Assembly (NCBI RefSeq): GCF_014137855.1
Contig: NZ_JACGWT010000004.1
Location: forward strand, 62,001-126,000
Length of the DNA stretch: 64,000 nt
Reading direction: 5' to 3'
DNA from: Microlunatus kandeliicorticis
Lineage (GTDB): Bacteria > Actinomycetota > Actinomycetes > Propionibacteriales > Propionibacteriaceae
The translations under genes and the position numbers were made by a program. The notes beneath the pieces were generated by a model, which ran no database searches, was not told where the DNA came from, and worked only from the letters and a program-made list of their open reading frames with translations. Positions 16,715 through 23,226 of this stretch are shown here, one piece after another. The first letter of the stretch is position 1. Each line of letters begins with the position of its first letter.

Positions 16715-17689
16715 TCAGGCGTGGGCGAGGGACTGGTGTCCCCAGGTGCGGCGGCGCCGTTCGGCGGCCTCGGCGTCGGGATCGTTGGACTGCTGGCCCG
16801 GTCTGGCCTTCGCTCGCGCGGTGGCATGGGCTTCGTCGACGAGCTGGTTGTGGAGCTCGGTCATCTGCTCGAGGGTCGGCACCCAGACGGCAAGGTCGTC
16901 GCGGCCGATCATCCACAGCAGGACGTCGTCGGGTGTGGCGTCGGAGTTGGTGGTGTCGGGCCACGGCGGCCGGGCGCGGACGACGTTGCCGCGGGCATCC
17001 CGCTGGCCGGTGTTCGTGTTGCCGATCATGTACTCGGGCAGCCCGGGCCAGACAGCGGCGAGGTTCGGTGACAGGGCGAGGACGTCCCACCACCGGCGGA
17101 GCTGGTTGTTGAAGGTGAACCGGTCGACCTCGGTCAGGCCGTGCGTGAACAGGGTGCGCTGCGCCTGCCGGATCTGGTGGTAGTCGCGGCGGAGCTGGCC
17201 GGCGGTCTGGTACAGCTCGACCTGCCCAGCGTCGATTGCCGCCTCAGCCGTGACCGGCACCCGACCCATGCCCTGCAGCTCGGCGAACACTGACTTGACC
17301 CGCTTGTCGAGAAACTGGCACATCTGGTCGAAGCCGGCCTGGATGTCGCGGTCGACAGCGCTGCCGAGGGAATCGGCCAACGTCTGCATCTCGGCGCGCA
17401 TGGTGTCCCAGGCGGCGTCGGTGGCGGAGGCCTTCGCGTACTGGGCGAGCAGGTTGTCGGCCAGCCCGTCACCGTCCGTGAGGCCGGCGAAGATCTTGTC
17501 GGTCAGCTTCCGCGCCGCGCCCGGGTGGTCGATCTTGGCGGTGTCGGCGGCGATGCGGTCGAGGATGGCCAGCGTCGACAGGACGTCTCCGATTTCACCC
17601 AAGGCTTTGGTGAGGATCGGATCGTTCGAGGCGTAGCGGGGCAGCCGACTGCGCTCGGGTGTCGAGATCGGCTTGATCGGGTGGATCAT
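16715..17689 (-). CDS. Hypothetical element protein, 324 residues
   Basis: Mostly helical soluble protein with no family I can name. Residues about 20-170 are helical (LSTLAILDRIAADTAKI, NLLAQYAKASATDAAWDTM), and Trp-rich loops follow near 200-260 (RRWWDVLALSPNLAAVWPGLPEYM, VLLWMIGRDDLAVWVP). Start ATG 17689 has GGAAGG upstream and overlaps the previous stop as ATGA. Two small genes separate it from the tape measure gene. A structural or packaging-redirecting role would be speculation. Confidence 0.65.
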   Translation of the reverse strand: MIHPIKPISTPERSRLPRYASNDPILTKALGEIGDVLSTLAILDRIAADTAKIDHPGAARKLTDKIFAGLTDGDGLADNLLAQYAKASATDAAWDTMRAEMQTLADSLGSAVDRDIQAGFDQMCQFLDKRVKSVFAELQGMGRVPVTAEAAIDAGQVELYQTAGQLRRDYHQIRQAQRTLFTHGLTEVDRFTFNNQLRRWWDVLALSPNLAAVWPGLPEYMIGNTNTGQRDARGNVVRARPPWPDTTNSDATPDDVLLWMIGRDDLAVWVPTLEQMTELHNQLVDEAHATARAKARPGQQSNDPDAEAAERRRRTWGHQSLAHA

Positions 17690-18069
17690 CCGCGGCCTTC
17701 CTGTCGGTCCTGTCGGTCGATGACGAGAGCCTCGACAGCCGCGAGGTCGAACGTCCACGAACGTCCAACCTTGCGGCCGCCGAGTTGATCGGCGAGGTTG
17801 CGCACTTGCCGCTCGGAAACCCCTACCAATCGAGCGGCGTGCGCGCTGCCAATTCGGTCTCGCACAACTGAGTCAACCGGATCAGGCGGTGGCGGAACTT
17901 CCGCAGTTCCGTTAGGGGAAATCGCCTTGAGCGCAGCCATCAACTTCTCGTACCGATCGTCGGCCATTCCGTTCACCGTCCAGAGCGGATCCTTGGCGAA
18001 GGACAGCCAATACCTCAAGAGCGGAGCCTCCCGGGCGGAGATCAGCAGCGCCTGCTCGACCTTGATCAC
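17686..18069 (-). CDS. Helix-turn-helix protein, Xis-like C-terminus
   Basis: 127-residue protein. The C-terminal 50 residues (AARLVGVSERQVRNLADQ, then GRSWTFDLAAVEAL) form an HTH_17-type DNA-binding domain; the N-terminal 70 residues are helical and unrecognised. Start GTG 18069 has GGAGG upstream and overlaps the preceding open frame as GTGA. It could be a regulator of the operon or bind the repeat cluster 200-360 bases upstream. Confidence 0.65.
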   Translation of the reverse strand: MIKVEQALLISAREAPLLRYWLSFAKDPLWTVNGMADDRYEKLMAALKAISPNGTAEVPPPPDPVDSVVRDRIGSAHAARLVGVSERQVRNLADQLGGRKVGRSWTFDLAAVEALVIDRQDRQEGRG

Positions 18070-18437
18070 CGGCCGACCTCCACCCACACCGAAGCCCTGG
18101 GGGACTGGGGCAAGCCCCACCCCCCAGACAGCGACCGACGGAGAGGTGACTCGCCGTCCGCGAGGCTGAGTTTTGCGGCGGGCCCCGGGCGTGTCGAACC
18201 TCCAGACCCGTACACACTTCTTTTCGCCTCCCCATCGGTCAGCGCCCTAGGGAGTGGCTGGGGATGATGGGGCAGGGGGTAACGGGTCATGACCGTTCCC
18301 CTGGTCGTGGCCGCGGGTGTTGCGCTTGTGGGGGCGTTACCGTTCCCCGTTCCTTTACAGAGGGGAACGGGGTAACGGGCACGCACGGCGTTCCTGGGGA
18401 ACGCTGGGGAACGGTCGGGGAACGGGGGAACGATCAT
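18066..18437 (-). CDS. Candidate 123-residue protein across the repeat cluster
   Basis: Open frame linked to both neighbours by 4-base overlaps (ATGA at 18437, GTGA at 18069), the same joining used along the rest of the operon, which argues that it is translated. The predicted protein is Pro/Arg/Gly-rich and low in hydrophobic residues, and its first half is written by the GGGGAACG repeat array, so it may instead be a leader or spacer. No family recognised. Confidence 0.35.
   Translation of the reverse strand: MIVPPFPDRSPAFPRNAVRARYPVPLCKGTGNGNAPTSATPAATTRGTVMTRYPLPHHPQPLPRALTDGEAKRSVYGSGGSTRPGPAAKLSLADGESPLRRSLSGGWGLPQSPRASVWVEVGR
18275..18432. repeat. GGGGAACG repeat cluster (iteron-like)
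   Basis: GGGGAACG occurs at 18362, 18396, 18406, 18417 and 18425, the last four spaced 10, 11 and 8 bases. Inverted copies are at 18293-18301 (CCGTTCCCC) and 18341-18348 (CGTTCCCC). GGGGTAACGGG variants occur at 18276 and 18369, with an inverted partner CGTTAC at 18335. The CGTTACCGTTCCCC/GGGGAACGGGGTAACG pair forms a large imperfect palindrome. It lies immediately behind the RepA-like ATPase gene; an origin or an operator array are the main readings. Confidence 0.75.
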
Positions 18438-19474
18438 GCTGCCTGTCCGTTCCTCGGGTACGGCTTGATCAGCTCGTGCGGTGACCGCTCGGTGACGTAG
18501 CCGTCGAGGATGAGGAAGTCGAGGGCTTGTCGCTTGCTGTCGGTCTTGCCCTTGGTTGCGGCGAGGATCCGCCGCTGAGCGAGCGGTCCGTACTCGGCCA
18601 GCGCCTCGCTGATGCGATGCATGAGTTCGGTGGGGCGGAAGTCTTCGTCGGTCTGGTGTGGTGGCGTGATGCTGACTTCGGCGAAGTCCTGGTTGTGGGA
18701 CTCGAGGACGAGGTCGCCGTACCAGTGGAGCCCGCTGCTTGAGGGCAGTGCGTGCGCGCGTAGCTGTCCTGGTCGGTCCTTGGCGATGTTGATGGTGGAG
18801 CGGCCGGTGAGGCCGATGCCGAAGGGTGTGCGGTTGGTGAGCGTGTATTGGGCGCCGGAGAGGCCGTTGAGCTTGTGGACGGCGCCGAGGGCGTATCGGC
18901 CGCGGTTCTCGCGGTCCTTAGTGACGTGGTCGAGGCTGACGACGGCGGCGCCGGTGTCGGTGATGCGTTTGGTGACGCGGCGGCCGAAGATGGCGGCGTC
19001 GGCGTTCTTGAGGGGGTCGAGGCCGTGGAGGCCCATGGCTTCGGTGATGCCGTCGAGAACGACCAGCCGGGGGCGTGTGTCGCCGAGGAGCTGTGTGAGG
19101 TCTCCGGCGTTGTCGTCGGCGCCGATGCCGGCGTCGGGGCGTAGGTAGTGGAAGTGGTTCCGGATCCGATCGGGGGTTGCGCCGAGGGTGAGGAGCCGGG
19201 TGACGACGCTGCCTTCGTCGTCCTCAAAGTCGATGTAGACCGCGTGGTGGCTGGCTGCCATCTCGTCGAGTGCCGCGGAGAGCGCAAACCAGGTCTTGCC
19301 GCCTTCGGTCTCGGAGACGACGGTGTGGCTCTTGCCTGGGTAGAACAGCCCGCGACCGTCGGTGCGGGATCCGACGGTCGGCTCGGGCCGCTGATAGGTC
19401 CCGCTCAGGACGGCCTCGAGGTCGACGGGCTGCCAGGGTCGACGGAGCTCGGTGTTGTCCTGGTCGTCGGTCAT
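18434..19474 (-). CDS. RepA/DnaB-like AAA ATPase (RecA fold)
   Basis: 346-residue P-loop ATPase resembling hexameric replicative helicases of the RepA/AAA_25 type. The nucleotide loop reads SHTVVSETEGGKTW near residue 56-69 (GKT present; first Gly of the classical P-loop replaced), the Walker B is RLVVLDGITEA near 145, and SLDHVTKD near 202 fits the third motif. The last 70 residues resemble a winged helix (RRILAATKGKTDSKRQALDFL). Start ATG 19474 overlaps the preceding stop as ATGA. It most likely drives replication of the excised element, with the repeat cluster just downstream as candidate origin. Confidence 0.78.
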   Translation of the reverse strand: MTDDQDNTELRRPWQPVDLEAVLSGTYQRPEPTVGSRTDGRGLFYPGKSHTVVSETEGGKTWFALSAALDEMAASHHAVYIDFEDDEGSVVTRLLTLGATPDRIRNHFHYLRPDAGIGADDNAGDLTQLLGDTRPRLVVLDGITEAMGLHGLDPLKNADAAIFGRRVTKRITDTGAAVVSLDHVTKDRENRGRYALGAVHKLNGLSGAQYTLTNRTPFGIGLTGRSTINIAKDRPGQLRAHALPSSSGLHWYGDLVLESHNQDFAEVSITPPHQTDEDFRPTELMHRISEALAEYGPLAQRRILAATKGKTDSKRQALDFLILDGYVTERSPHELIKPYPRNGQAA

Positions 19475-19719
19475 GGGGCGCACCAGCTTTCGGCGGCGAG
19501 ACTGGCGCGATGTCGGCAAAGCCGGGCAGCTTCGGCGAGCCGGGCGTCGGTGGCAGCGATCTCCTCGGCGGAAGCGAGTCCGACGAAGTCGCCGGGCTGG
19601 GGACGGCACTCCTCGAGTTGGTCTGCTCGTCGGAGCCAGTAACGTCGGGTGCCCTCGAGGACGGCGTCCTGGATTGCCCGGGTGACCGTGTCGGCCAGCC
19701 GGTAGTCGGCGACGCTCAC
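19471..19719 (-). CDS. Small hypothetical protein before the ATPase gene
   Basis: 82-residue helical protein, unrecognised; content is Ala, Arg and Glu rich (TVTRAIQDAVLEGTRRYWLRRADQLEE). The GTG at 19719 is chosen because it overlaps the previous stop as GTGA; an earlier in-frame start would overlap the neighbour by 70 bases. The gene overlaps the ATPase gene by four bases, so the two are probably co-translated. Confidence 0.6.
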   Translation of the reverse strand: MSVADYRLADTVTRAIQDAVLEGTRRYWLRRADQLEECRPQPGDFVGLASAEEIAATDARLAEAARLCRHRASLAAESWCAP

Positions 19720-20111
19720 CGGATTCGGGTCCCGTCGGACAGACCCCACCAGCGCCGCACGAGGCGCCCGCCAGCGCCGACCTGGCATCCCACGGGCTCG
19801 ATCAGCCCGGACCTCTGCGCGCCGGCCATGACTGCACCGACGTAGGCGCTGGCAGGCGGCTGGCCTACGAGGTCGAGGACTTGGTCGACGGTGAACGCGC
19901 GGCCGGTGAGGGCCAGTTGCTGCACTGCGGTTCGGGCTGAGGCGTACCAGGTGTCGCGGCTGGCGTTCTCGATGGCCAGGTCGACGCCTGTCGGTGTCGC
20001 GATTTGTCGGCGGGTGAAGCTACACTTCGCTTCAGCTTTGGTCGGCTGGACCTTGCTGCTGCTGGAGACGGCGCCCCTTACCGGGCGCCGTTTCGCATTC
20101 CGGCGCTTCAC
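19716..20111 (-). CDS. Hypothetical helical protein, possible DNA-binding
   Basis: 131-residue basic protein, unrecognised. A Lys/Arg-rich tail (first 35 residues) precedes a compact helical region with a possible winged-helix pattern (RAFTVDQVLDLVGQPP, AYVGAVMAGAQRSGLIEPVG, VRRWWGLSDG), as seen in small replication-initiation or regulatory proteins. Start GTG 20111 overlaps the excisionase-like gene stop as GTGA. Confidence 0.6.
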   Translation of the reverse strand: MKRRNAKRRPVRGAVSSSSKVQPTKAEAKCSFTRRQIATPTGVDLAIENASRDTWYASARTAVQQLALTGRAFTVDQVLDLVGQPPASAYVGAVMAGAQRSGLIEPVGCQVGAGGRLVRRWWGLSDGTRIR

Positions 20112-20296
20112 CCATTCACCCGCTCGAACAGTGCGTCGAGGTCGGAGCGCTTGAAGCGGAGTTCCTTTGGGCCGATGCGGTAGGCGACGAGGACCCCGTC
20201 GGCGATGTACCGACGCAGTGTTCGTGGCGAGAGGCTCGTGTAGTCCGATGCGGGCTGCATCTTGAGCCAGGTGGGCGCGTTGGGCTGTGCAACCAT
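20108..20296 (-). CDS. Excisionase-like helix-turn-helix protein
   Basis: 62-residue winged helix-turn-helix protein (YTSLSPRTLRRYIADGVLVAYRIG, then RFKRSDLDALF), the standard form of AlpA/Xis-type recombination directionality factors. Start ATG 20296 has AGGAGG eight bases upstream, the strongest ribosome site of the element, and the gene opens the long minus-strand operon. It is adjacent to the integrase gene, as excisionases usually are. Confidence 0.75.
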   Translation of the reverse strand: MVAQPNAPTWLKMQPASDYTSLSPRTLRRYIADGVLVAYRIGPKELRFKRSDLDALFERVNG

Positions 20297-20329
20297 GAGG
20301 GCTGCCTCCTCAGTTCGTCAGACGGAGGT

Positions 20330-20374
20330 GAGCGCCCCGGGCCGGGTTCTTGGCGGAGTCAGGCCCGGGCGCTC
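20330..20374 (-). promoter_or_regulatory. Strong hairpin in the leader of the excisionase-led operon
   Basis: GAGCGCCCCGGGCC (20330-20343) pairs with GGCCCGGGCGCTC (20362-20374) with one bulged C. On the minus strand it sits between the probable operon promoter and the AGGAGG of the first gene. A short T-rich run follows only on the plus strand (TTTGCTT), so it may instead stop plus-strand transcripts. Confidence 0.5.
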
Positions 20375-20450
20375 TTTGCTTGCTGACGCTTACGGTACGA
20401 GCGGGAAGTGACACGCGAGACCTGGTCGCACGCGGTCACGTCTTCCCTTT

Positions 20451-20589
20451 GTGTCCAACGGATGCAGGGGCCTCGGTGTCCACGTGACAGTCCTTGTCAG
20501 CGTGTGGCAGCGCAAATGGACGGGATGGGTTGGTGTCCAATGCGTTCGGTCATCACGGCTCGGTGAGGTGTCCAAAACTGACTTGTCCA
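20451..20589. repeat. Five TGTCCA direct repeats between integrase and excisionase genes
   Basis: GTGTCCA starts at 20451, 20476, 20533 and 20568 and TTGTCCA at 20583, all in one orientation, in the 332-base gap (20297-20628) behind the integrase gene. They could be sites for the excisionase or integrase. Apart from these and the hairpin at 20330 I see no gene in this gap. Confidence 0.5.
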
Positions 20590-20628
20590 CAGTTCCGCAT
20601 GCTGAGACACGGATGCAGTAGGAGGGGG

Positions 20629-21735
20629 TCAGACTCCTCGAGCCATCGCACTGAGGCGGCGGGCGATCTCCAGATCTCTGTCGGCAGCCGCGTGCTGGTA
20701 GCGAAGGGCGGCGCCCTGTGTGCTGTGGCCGAGGCGGGCCATCAGCTCGGCCATCGTCGCCCCGGTCATGGCTGCCATCGTTGCGCCAGTGTGGCGGAGG
20801 TCGTGCCAGCGGAGGTCCGGGCGGCCGGCGGCCGCTCTGGCCCGGTAGAAGACCTTGTAGAGAGTCGACGTCGCCATGTGGTTGACACCATCGGCGGCCG
20901 GGAAGAGAAGTGCGTCGTGGCCGGCTGCTGTGTGCTCTGTGAGGTGGGCCCGGATCACGGGCTCGAGGTGGTCGGGGTAGGCGACGTCGCGAATTCCTGC
21001 GTCTGACTTCGGGGTGCCGACGATCGTTTGCCCGTCGACCCGGACGACGGCGCGACGGACGCGGATCCGCTGGTTCTCGAGGTCGAGGTCGAAGCGGCGG
21101 AGCTCGGCCAGCTCGCCGAAGCGCAGTCCGCACCATGCGGCGAAGAGGACCATGAGGCGGTACCGCGGCGGCATGGCGCCGGCGATGGCGGCGATTTGCT
21201 CGAGTGTCGCGGGCTCGATGCGGTGGACGCGCTTTGCGTTCCCGGCACCTCGGATGTGAGCCGGGTTCGAAGGGATGAGCCCGTCCTGGACTGCTGAGCC
21301 GAGGATGGTCCGCAGCAGGGCGTAGGCATGAGCTCGGAGCGTTGGGGTCGCGCTTCCGAGGTCGGCGTGCCACTGCCGGATGGTCAGGGGCGTGAGGGAC
21401 CGAAGCGGCCGCTCGCCAAGGGCCGGCAAAATCTGTCGGTCGAGCAGCTGCCGATAGTGCTGCCTGGTCCTCGGCTTCAGCGTCCGGTCGGCCAACCAAG
21501 GCTCGGAGTAGGCGGCAACGGTCGGGGCGGCCTTCGATCCAGCGACGCGATCAGACGGCGGTGTCCACATGCCGGACTCAAGAAGACGGCGCTCGTCGGT
21601 GAGCCATGCCTCGGCGTCGATCTTGGCTTTGAAGGTCGATGAAGCGTGGTGAACGCGTCCCTGGGCGGTGTATCCCGCCTGCCAACGCTTGCTCGGAAGC
21701 CGTCGCAACTGGCCGAAAGAGCGTCGCGTTCCCAT
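20629..21735 (-). CDS. int: Tyrosine-type site-specific integrase
   Basis: 368-residue phage-type integrase that inserts and excises the element at tRNA-Val. It has an AP2-like N-terminal arm-binding segment (RWQAGYTAQGRVHHASSTF), a SAM-like core-binding domain about residues 70-160, and a catalytic domain with the first Arg in CGLRFGELAEL, the H-x-x-R box in WHDLRHTGA, the His/Trp position in LGHS, and the nucleophile Tyr in ALRYQHA near residue 347. ATG 21735 is chosen; the frame opens earlier but without a ribosome site. It reads inwards from attR, 162 bases away, the usual orientation. Confidence 0.9.
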   Translation of the reverse strand: MGTRRSFGQLRRLPSKRWQAGYTAQGRVHHASSTFKAKIDAEAWLTDERRLLESGMWTPPSDRVAGSKAAPTVAAYSEPWLADRTLKPRTRQHYRQLLDRQILPALGERPLRSLTPLTIRQWHADLGSATPTLRAHAYALLRTILGSAVQDGLIPSNPAHIRGAGNAKRVHRIEPATLEQIAAIAGAMPPRYRLMVLFAAWCGLRFGELAELRRFDLDLENQRIRVRRAVVRVDGQTIVGTPKSDAGIRDVAYPDHLEPVIRAHLTEHTAAGHDALLFPAADGVNHMATSTLYKVFYRARAAAGRPDLRWHDLRHTGATMAAMTGATMAELMARLGHSTQGAALRYQHAAADRDLEIARRLSAMARGV

Positions 21736-21897
21736 GATCAACTCCGCCCCGCGTGCGACATACGTGCAAGATATCAGTCCATTAGTGCCCCGAGTGGCTG
21801 CTTGTGTCAACGTCACGAAGGCGCTACTGTCCATCTCGTTGGGCGCTTCACCAGGCATTTCACGCTCAGCACACAGTGTCGCCCCGAGGTGCGGGGG

Positions 21898-21926
21898 ACT
21901 GGTTCGAACCCAGTATCGCCCACCCG
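21898..21926 (+). repeat. attR: right 29-bp core repeat, tRNA-Val 3' fragment
   Basis: Exact copy of 9093-9121. Only the T arm and acceptor 3' side of a tRNA are present, so it is not a gene. It marks the right end of the element; chromosomal sequence resumes at 21927. Confidence 0.92.
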
Positions 21927-22084
21927 CAGTCTTCTCGAGACGCCGTCACCGGCGCCCGGCGGCGACCCCGTCGCTGTGCTTCCTCTCCCTCTGCCCGAGC
22001 TTTGCGCTGCCCTCGCACCCGGCGATTTCCTGCGTTCGCCGACGACGCGTCATGGTCCGGGCCCGAGTGAACCTTCCGCGACGG

Positions 22085-22117
22085 TAGAGTTGGACGTGCA
22101 CCGGACCGGTGCACGTC
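22085..22117 (+). promoter_or_regulatory. Promoter with 25-bp perfect palindrome at the start site
   Basis: A -10-like TAGAGT (22085-22090) is followed by GACGTGCACCGG-A-CCGGTGCACGTC (22093-22117), a perfect palindrome with 12-base arms that covers the expected transcription start of the acyltransferase gene. Position and symmetry suit a repressor operator; as RNA it would also be a strong hairpin. Confidence 0.6.
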
Positions 22118-22133
22118 TGCTCGGGGGAGCATC

Positions 22134-23216
22134 GTGAGGACACTCAGTGTGCGGTTCGACCCGCGCCGCAACAGCTTCGACGCCCTGCGCCTGCTGCTGG
22201 CCGGGCTGGTCGCCGTGGACCACGGCGCGATCCTGCGCAGCGGCGAGGTGCAGACCCACCGCGGCACGGGACTCGGCGACTACGCCGTCGACGGCTTCTT
22301 CGTGATCTCCGGCTTCCTGGTCACCTCGAGCTATCTCCGGCTCTCCTCGCTGGCCCGGTTCGTCTGGCACCGCGCGCTCCGGATCCTGCCGGGCTTCTGG
22401 GTGTGTCTGCTGATGACCGCCCTGGTCGCCGCGCCGCTGATCGCCGTGCTGGAGGGCAAGCCCGCCGCCTCGGTGTTCAGCACCGCGCCGACCGCCGTCG
22501 ACTACGTCGTGCGCAACGCGTCCCTGCTGATGCGGCAGTTCGGGATCGCCGACCTGCTGGCGGACAACCCGACCCCGACCACGCTCGACGGGTCGCTGTG
22601 GACGCTGTTCTACGAGGCGGTCTGCTATGCGCTGGTCGCCGGGCTGGGCGTCGTCGGTGTGCTGGCCCGGCGGCGCTGGCTGGTGCTGGTCCTCACCGGG
22701 GCGGTGTGGGCGCTGACGATCACCAACGCGGCCGGGGTCACCGACTTCGCGTCGCTCGGCTCGCGGCTGGCCCTGATGTTCCTGCTCGGCGCCCTCGCCC
22801 ACCTCTACCTCGACCGGCTGCCGACCGGTCCGGGCTGGCTGCTGGCCGCCGTGCTCGTCTTCGTGGTCGCGATGGTGTGGGCCGAGCCGTACCGCGTCCT
22901 CGGCGCCGCGGCGTTCGCCTTCCTGCTGGTGCAGGCGGCGGTCCGGTCACCGTTCGCGTTCCACCTGCGCACCGACCTGTCCTACGGCCTGTACATCTAC
23001 CACTTCCTGGTCTTCCAGGTGCTGGTGCTGACGCCGGTCGGGCTGCTCCCGGTCGCGCCGTTCATCGCCCTCGGCATCGCGGTGTCCCTGGTCGTCGCCG
23101 GCGGGTCGTGGTTCCTGGTCGAACGGCCCGCGATGGCCCACAAGGGGGCCGGCTTCGTCAGCGTCGTCGAACGCGCGCTCGGGACGGCCCGCCGGAGGGC
23201 TGCGGCGCTCGACTAG
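22134..23216 (+). CDS. Acyltransferase family 3 membrane protein (OafA/YrhL-like)
   Basis: 360-residue membrane acyltransferase with about ten hydrophobic helices. It opens with RNSFDALRLLLAGLVAVDHG and GDYAVDGFFVISGFLV, the usual first two conserved blocks of acyltransferase family 3 (the catalytic His is in VDHG). These enzymes O-acylate sugars, peptidoglycan or exopolysaccharide. Start GTG 22134 has GGGGGAG upstream. It is the first chromosomal gene after attR and has a palindromic operator candidate at its promoter. Confidence 0.85.
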   Translation: MRTLSVRFDPRRNSFDALRLLLAGLVAVDHGAILRSGEVQTHRGTGLGDYAVDGFFVISGFLVTSSYLRLSSLARFVWHRALRILPGFWVCLLMTALVAAPLIAVLEGKPAASVFSTAPTAVDYVVRNASLLMRQFGIADLLADNPTPTTLDGSLWTLFYEAVCYALVAGLGVVGVLARRRWLVLVLTGAVWALTITNAAGVTDFASLGSRLALMFLLGALAHLYLDRLPTGPGWLLAAVLVFVVAMVWAEPYRVLGAAAFAFLLVQAAVRSPFAFHLRTDLSYGLYIYHFLVFQVLVLTPVGLLPVAPFIALGIAVSLVVAGGSWFLVERPAMAHKGAGFVSVVERALGTARRRAAALD

Positions 23217-23226
23217 ATTCCGGCCG

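Larger units (their letters stand above)
9093..21926. mobile_element. 12.8-kb tRNA-Val integrated element: candidate phage satellite or reduced prophage
   Basis: Bounded by a 29-bp perfect direct repeat (9093-9121 and 21898-21926) made from the tRNA-Val(CAC) 3' end, with a tyrosine integrase reading inwards from the right end. Inside are an excisionase-like protein, a RepA/DnaB-like ATPase, a GGGGAACG repeat cluster, unknown genes, a full-length tape measure protein and an HNH protein, all on the minus strand, plus four small plus-strand genes at the left. No terminase, portal, capsid, protease, other tail, lysis, relaxase or FtsK/TraB gene is visible. Parts (notably 10200-10500) are less GC-rich than the host. 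Satellite status is inference; boundaries and gene content are seen. Confidence 0.88.

Noticed and set aside
20374-20382. Rho-independent terminator for the integrase transcript
   Set aside because: The T-rich run lies on the wrong side for a leftward transcript, and the stem is 255 bases from the integrase stop.
9093-21926. Element as an actinomycete integrative and conjugative element (AICE)
   Set aside because: Integration and replication genes fit, but there is no FtsK/TraB-like translocase or relaxase, and a phage tape measure gene is present.
9093-21926. Element as a complete inducible prophage
   Set aside because: No terminase, portal, capsid, tail tube or lysis gene can be found in 12.8 kb.
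21898-21926. A second tRNA-Val gene at the right end
   Set aside because: Only the T arm and 3' acceptor strand exist; upstream bases do not form D or anticodon arms, so it is attR.
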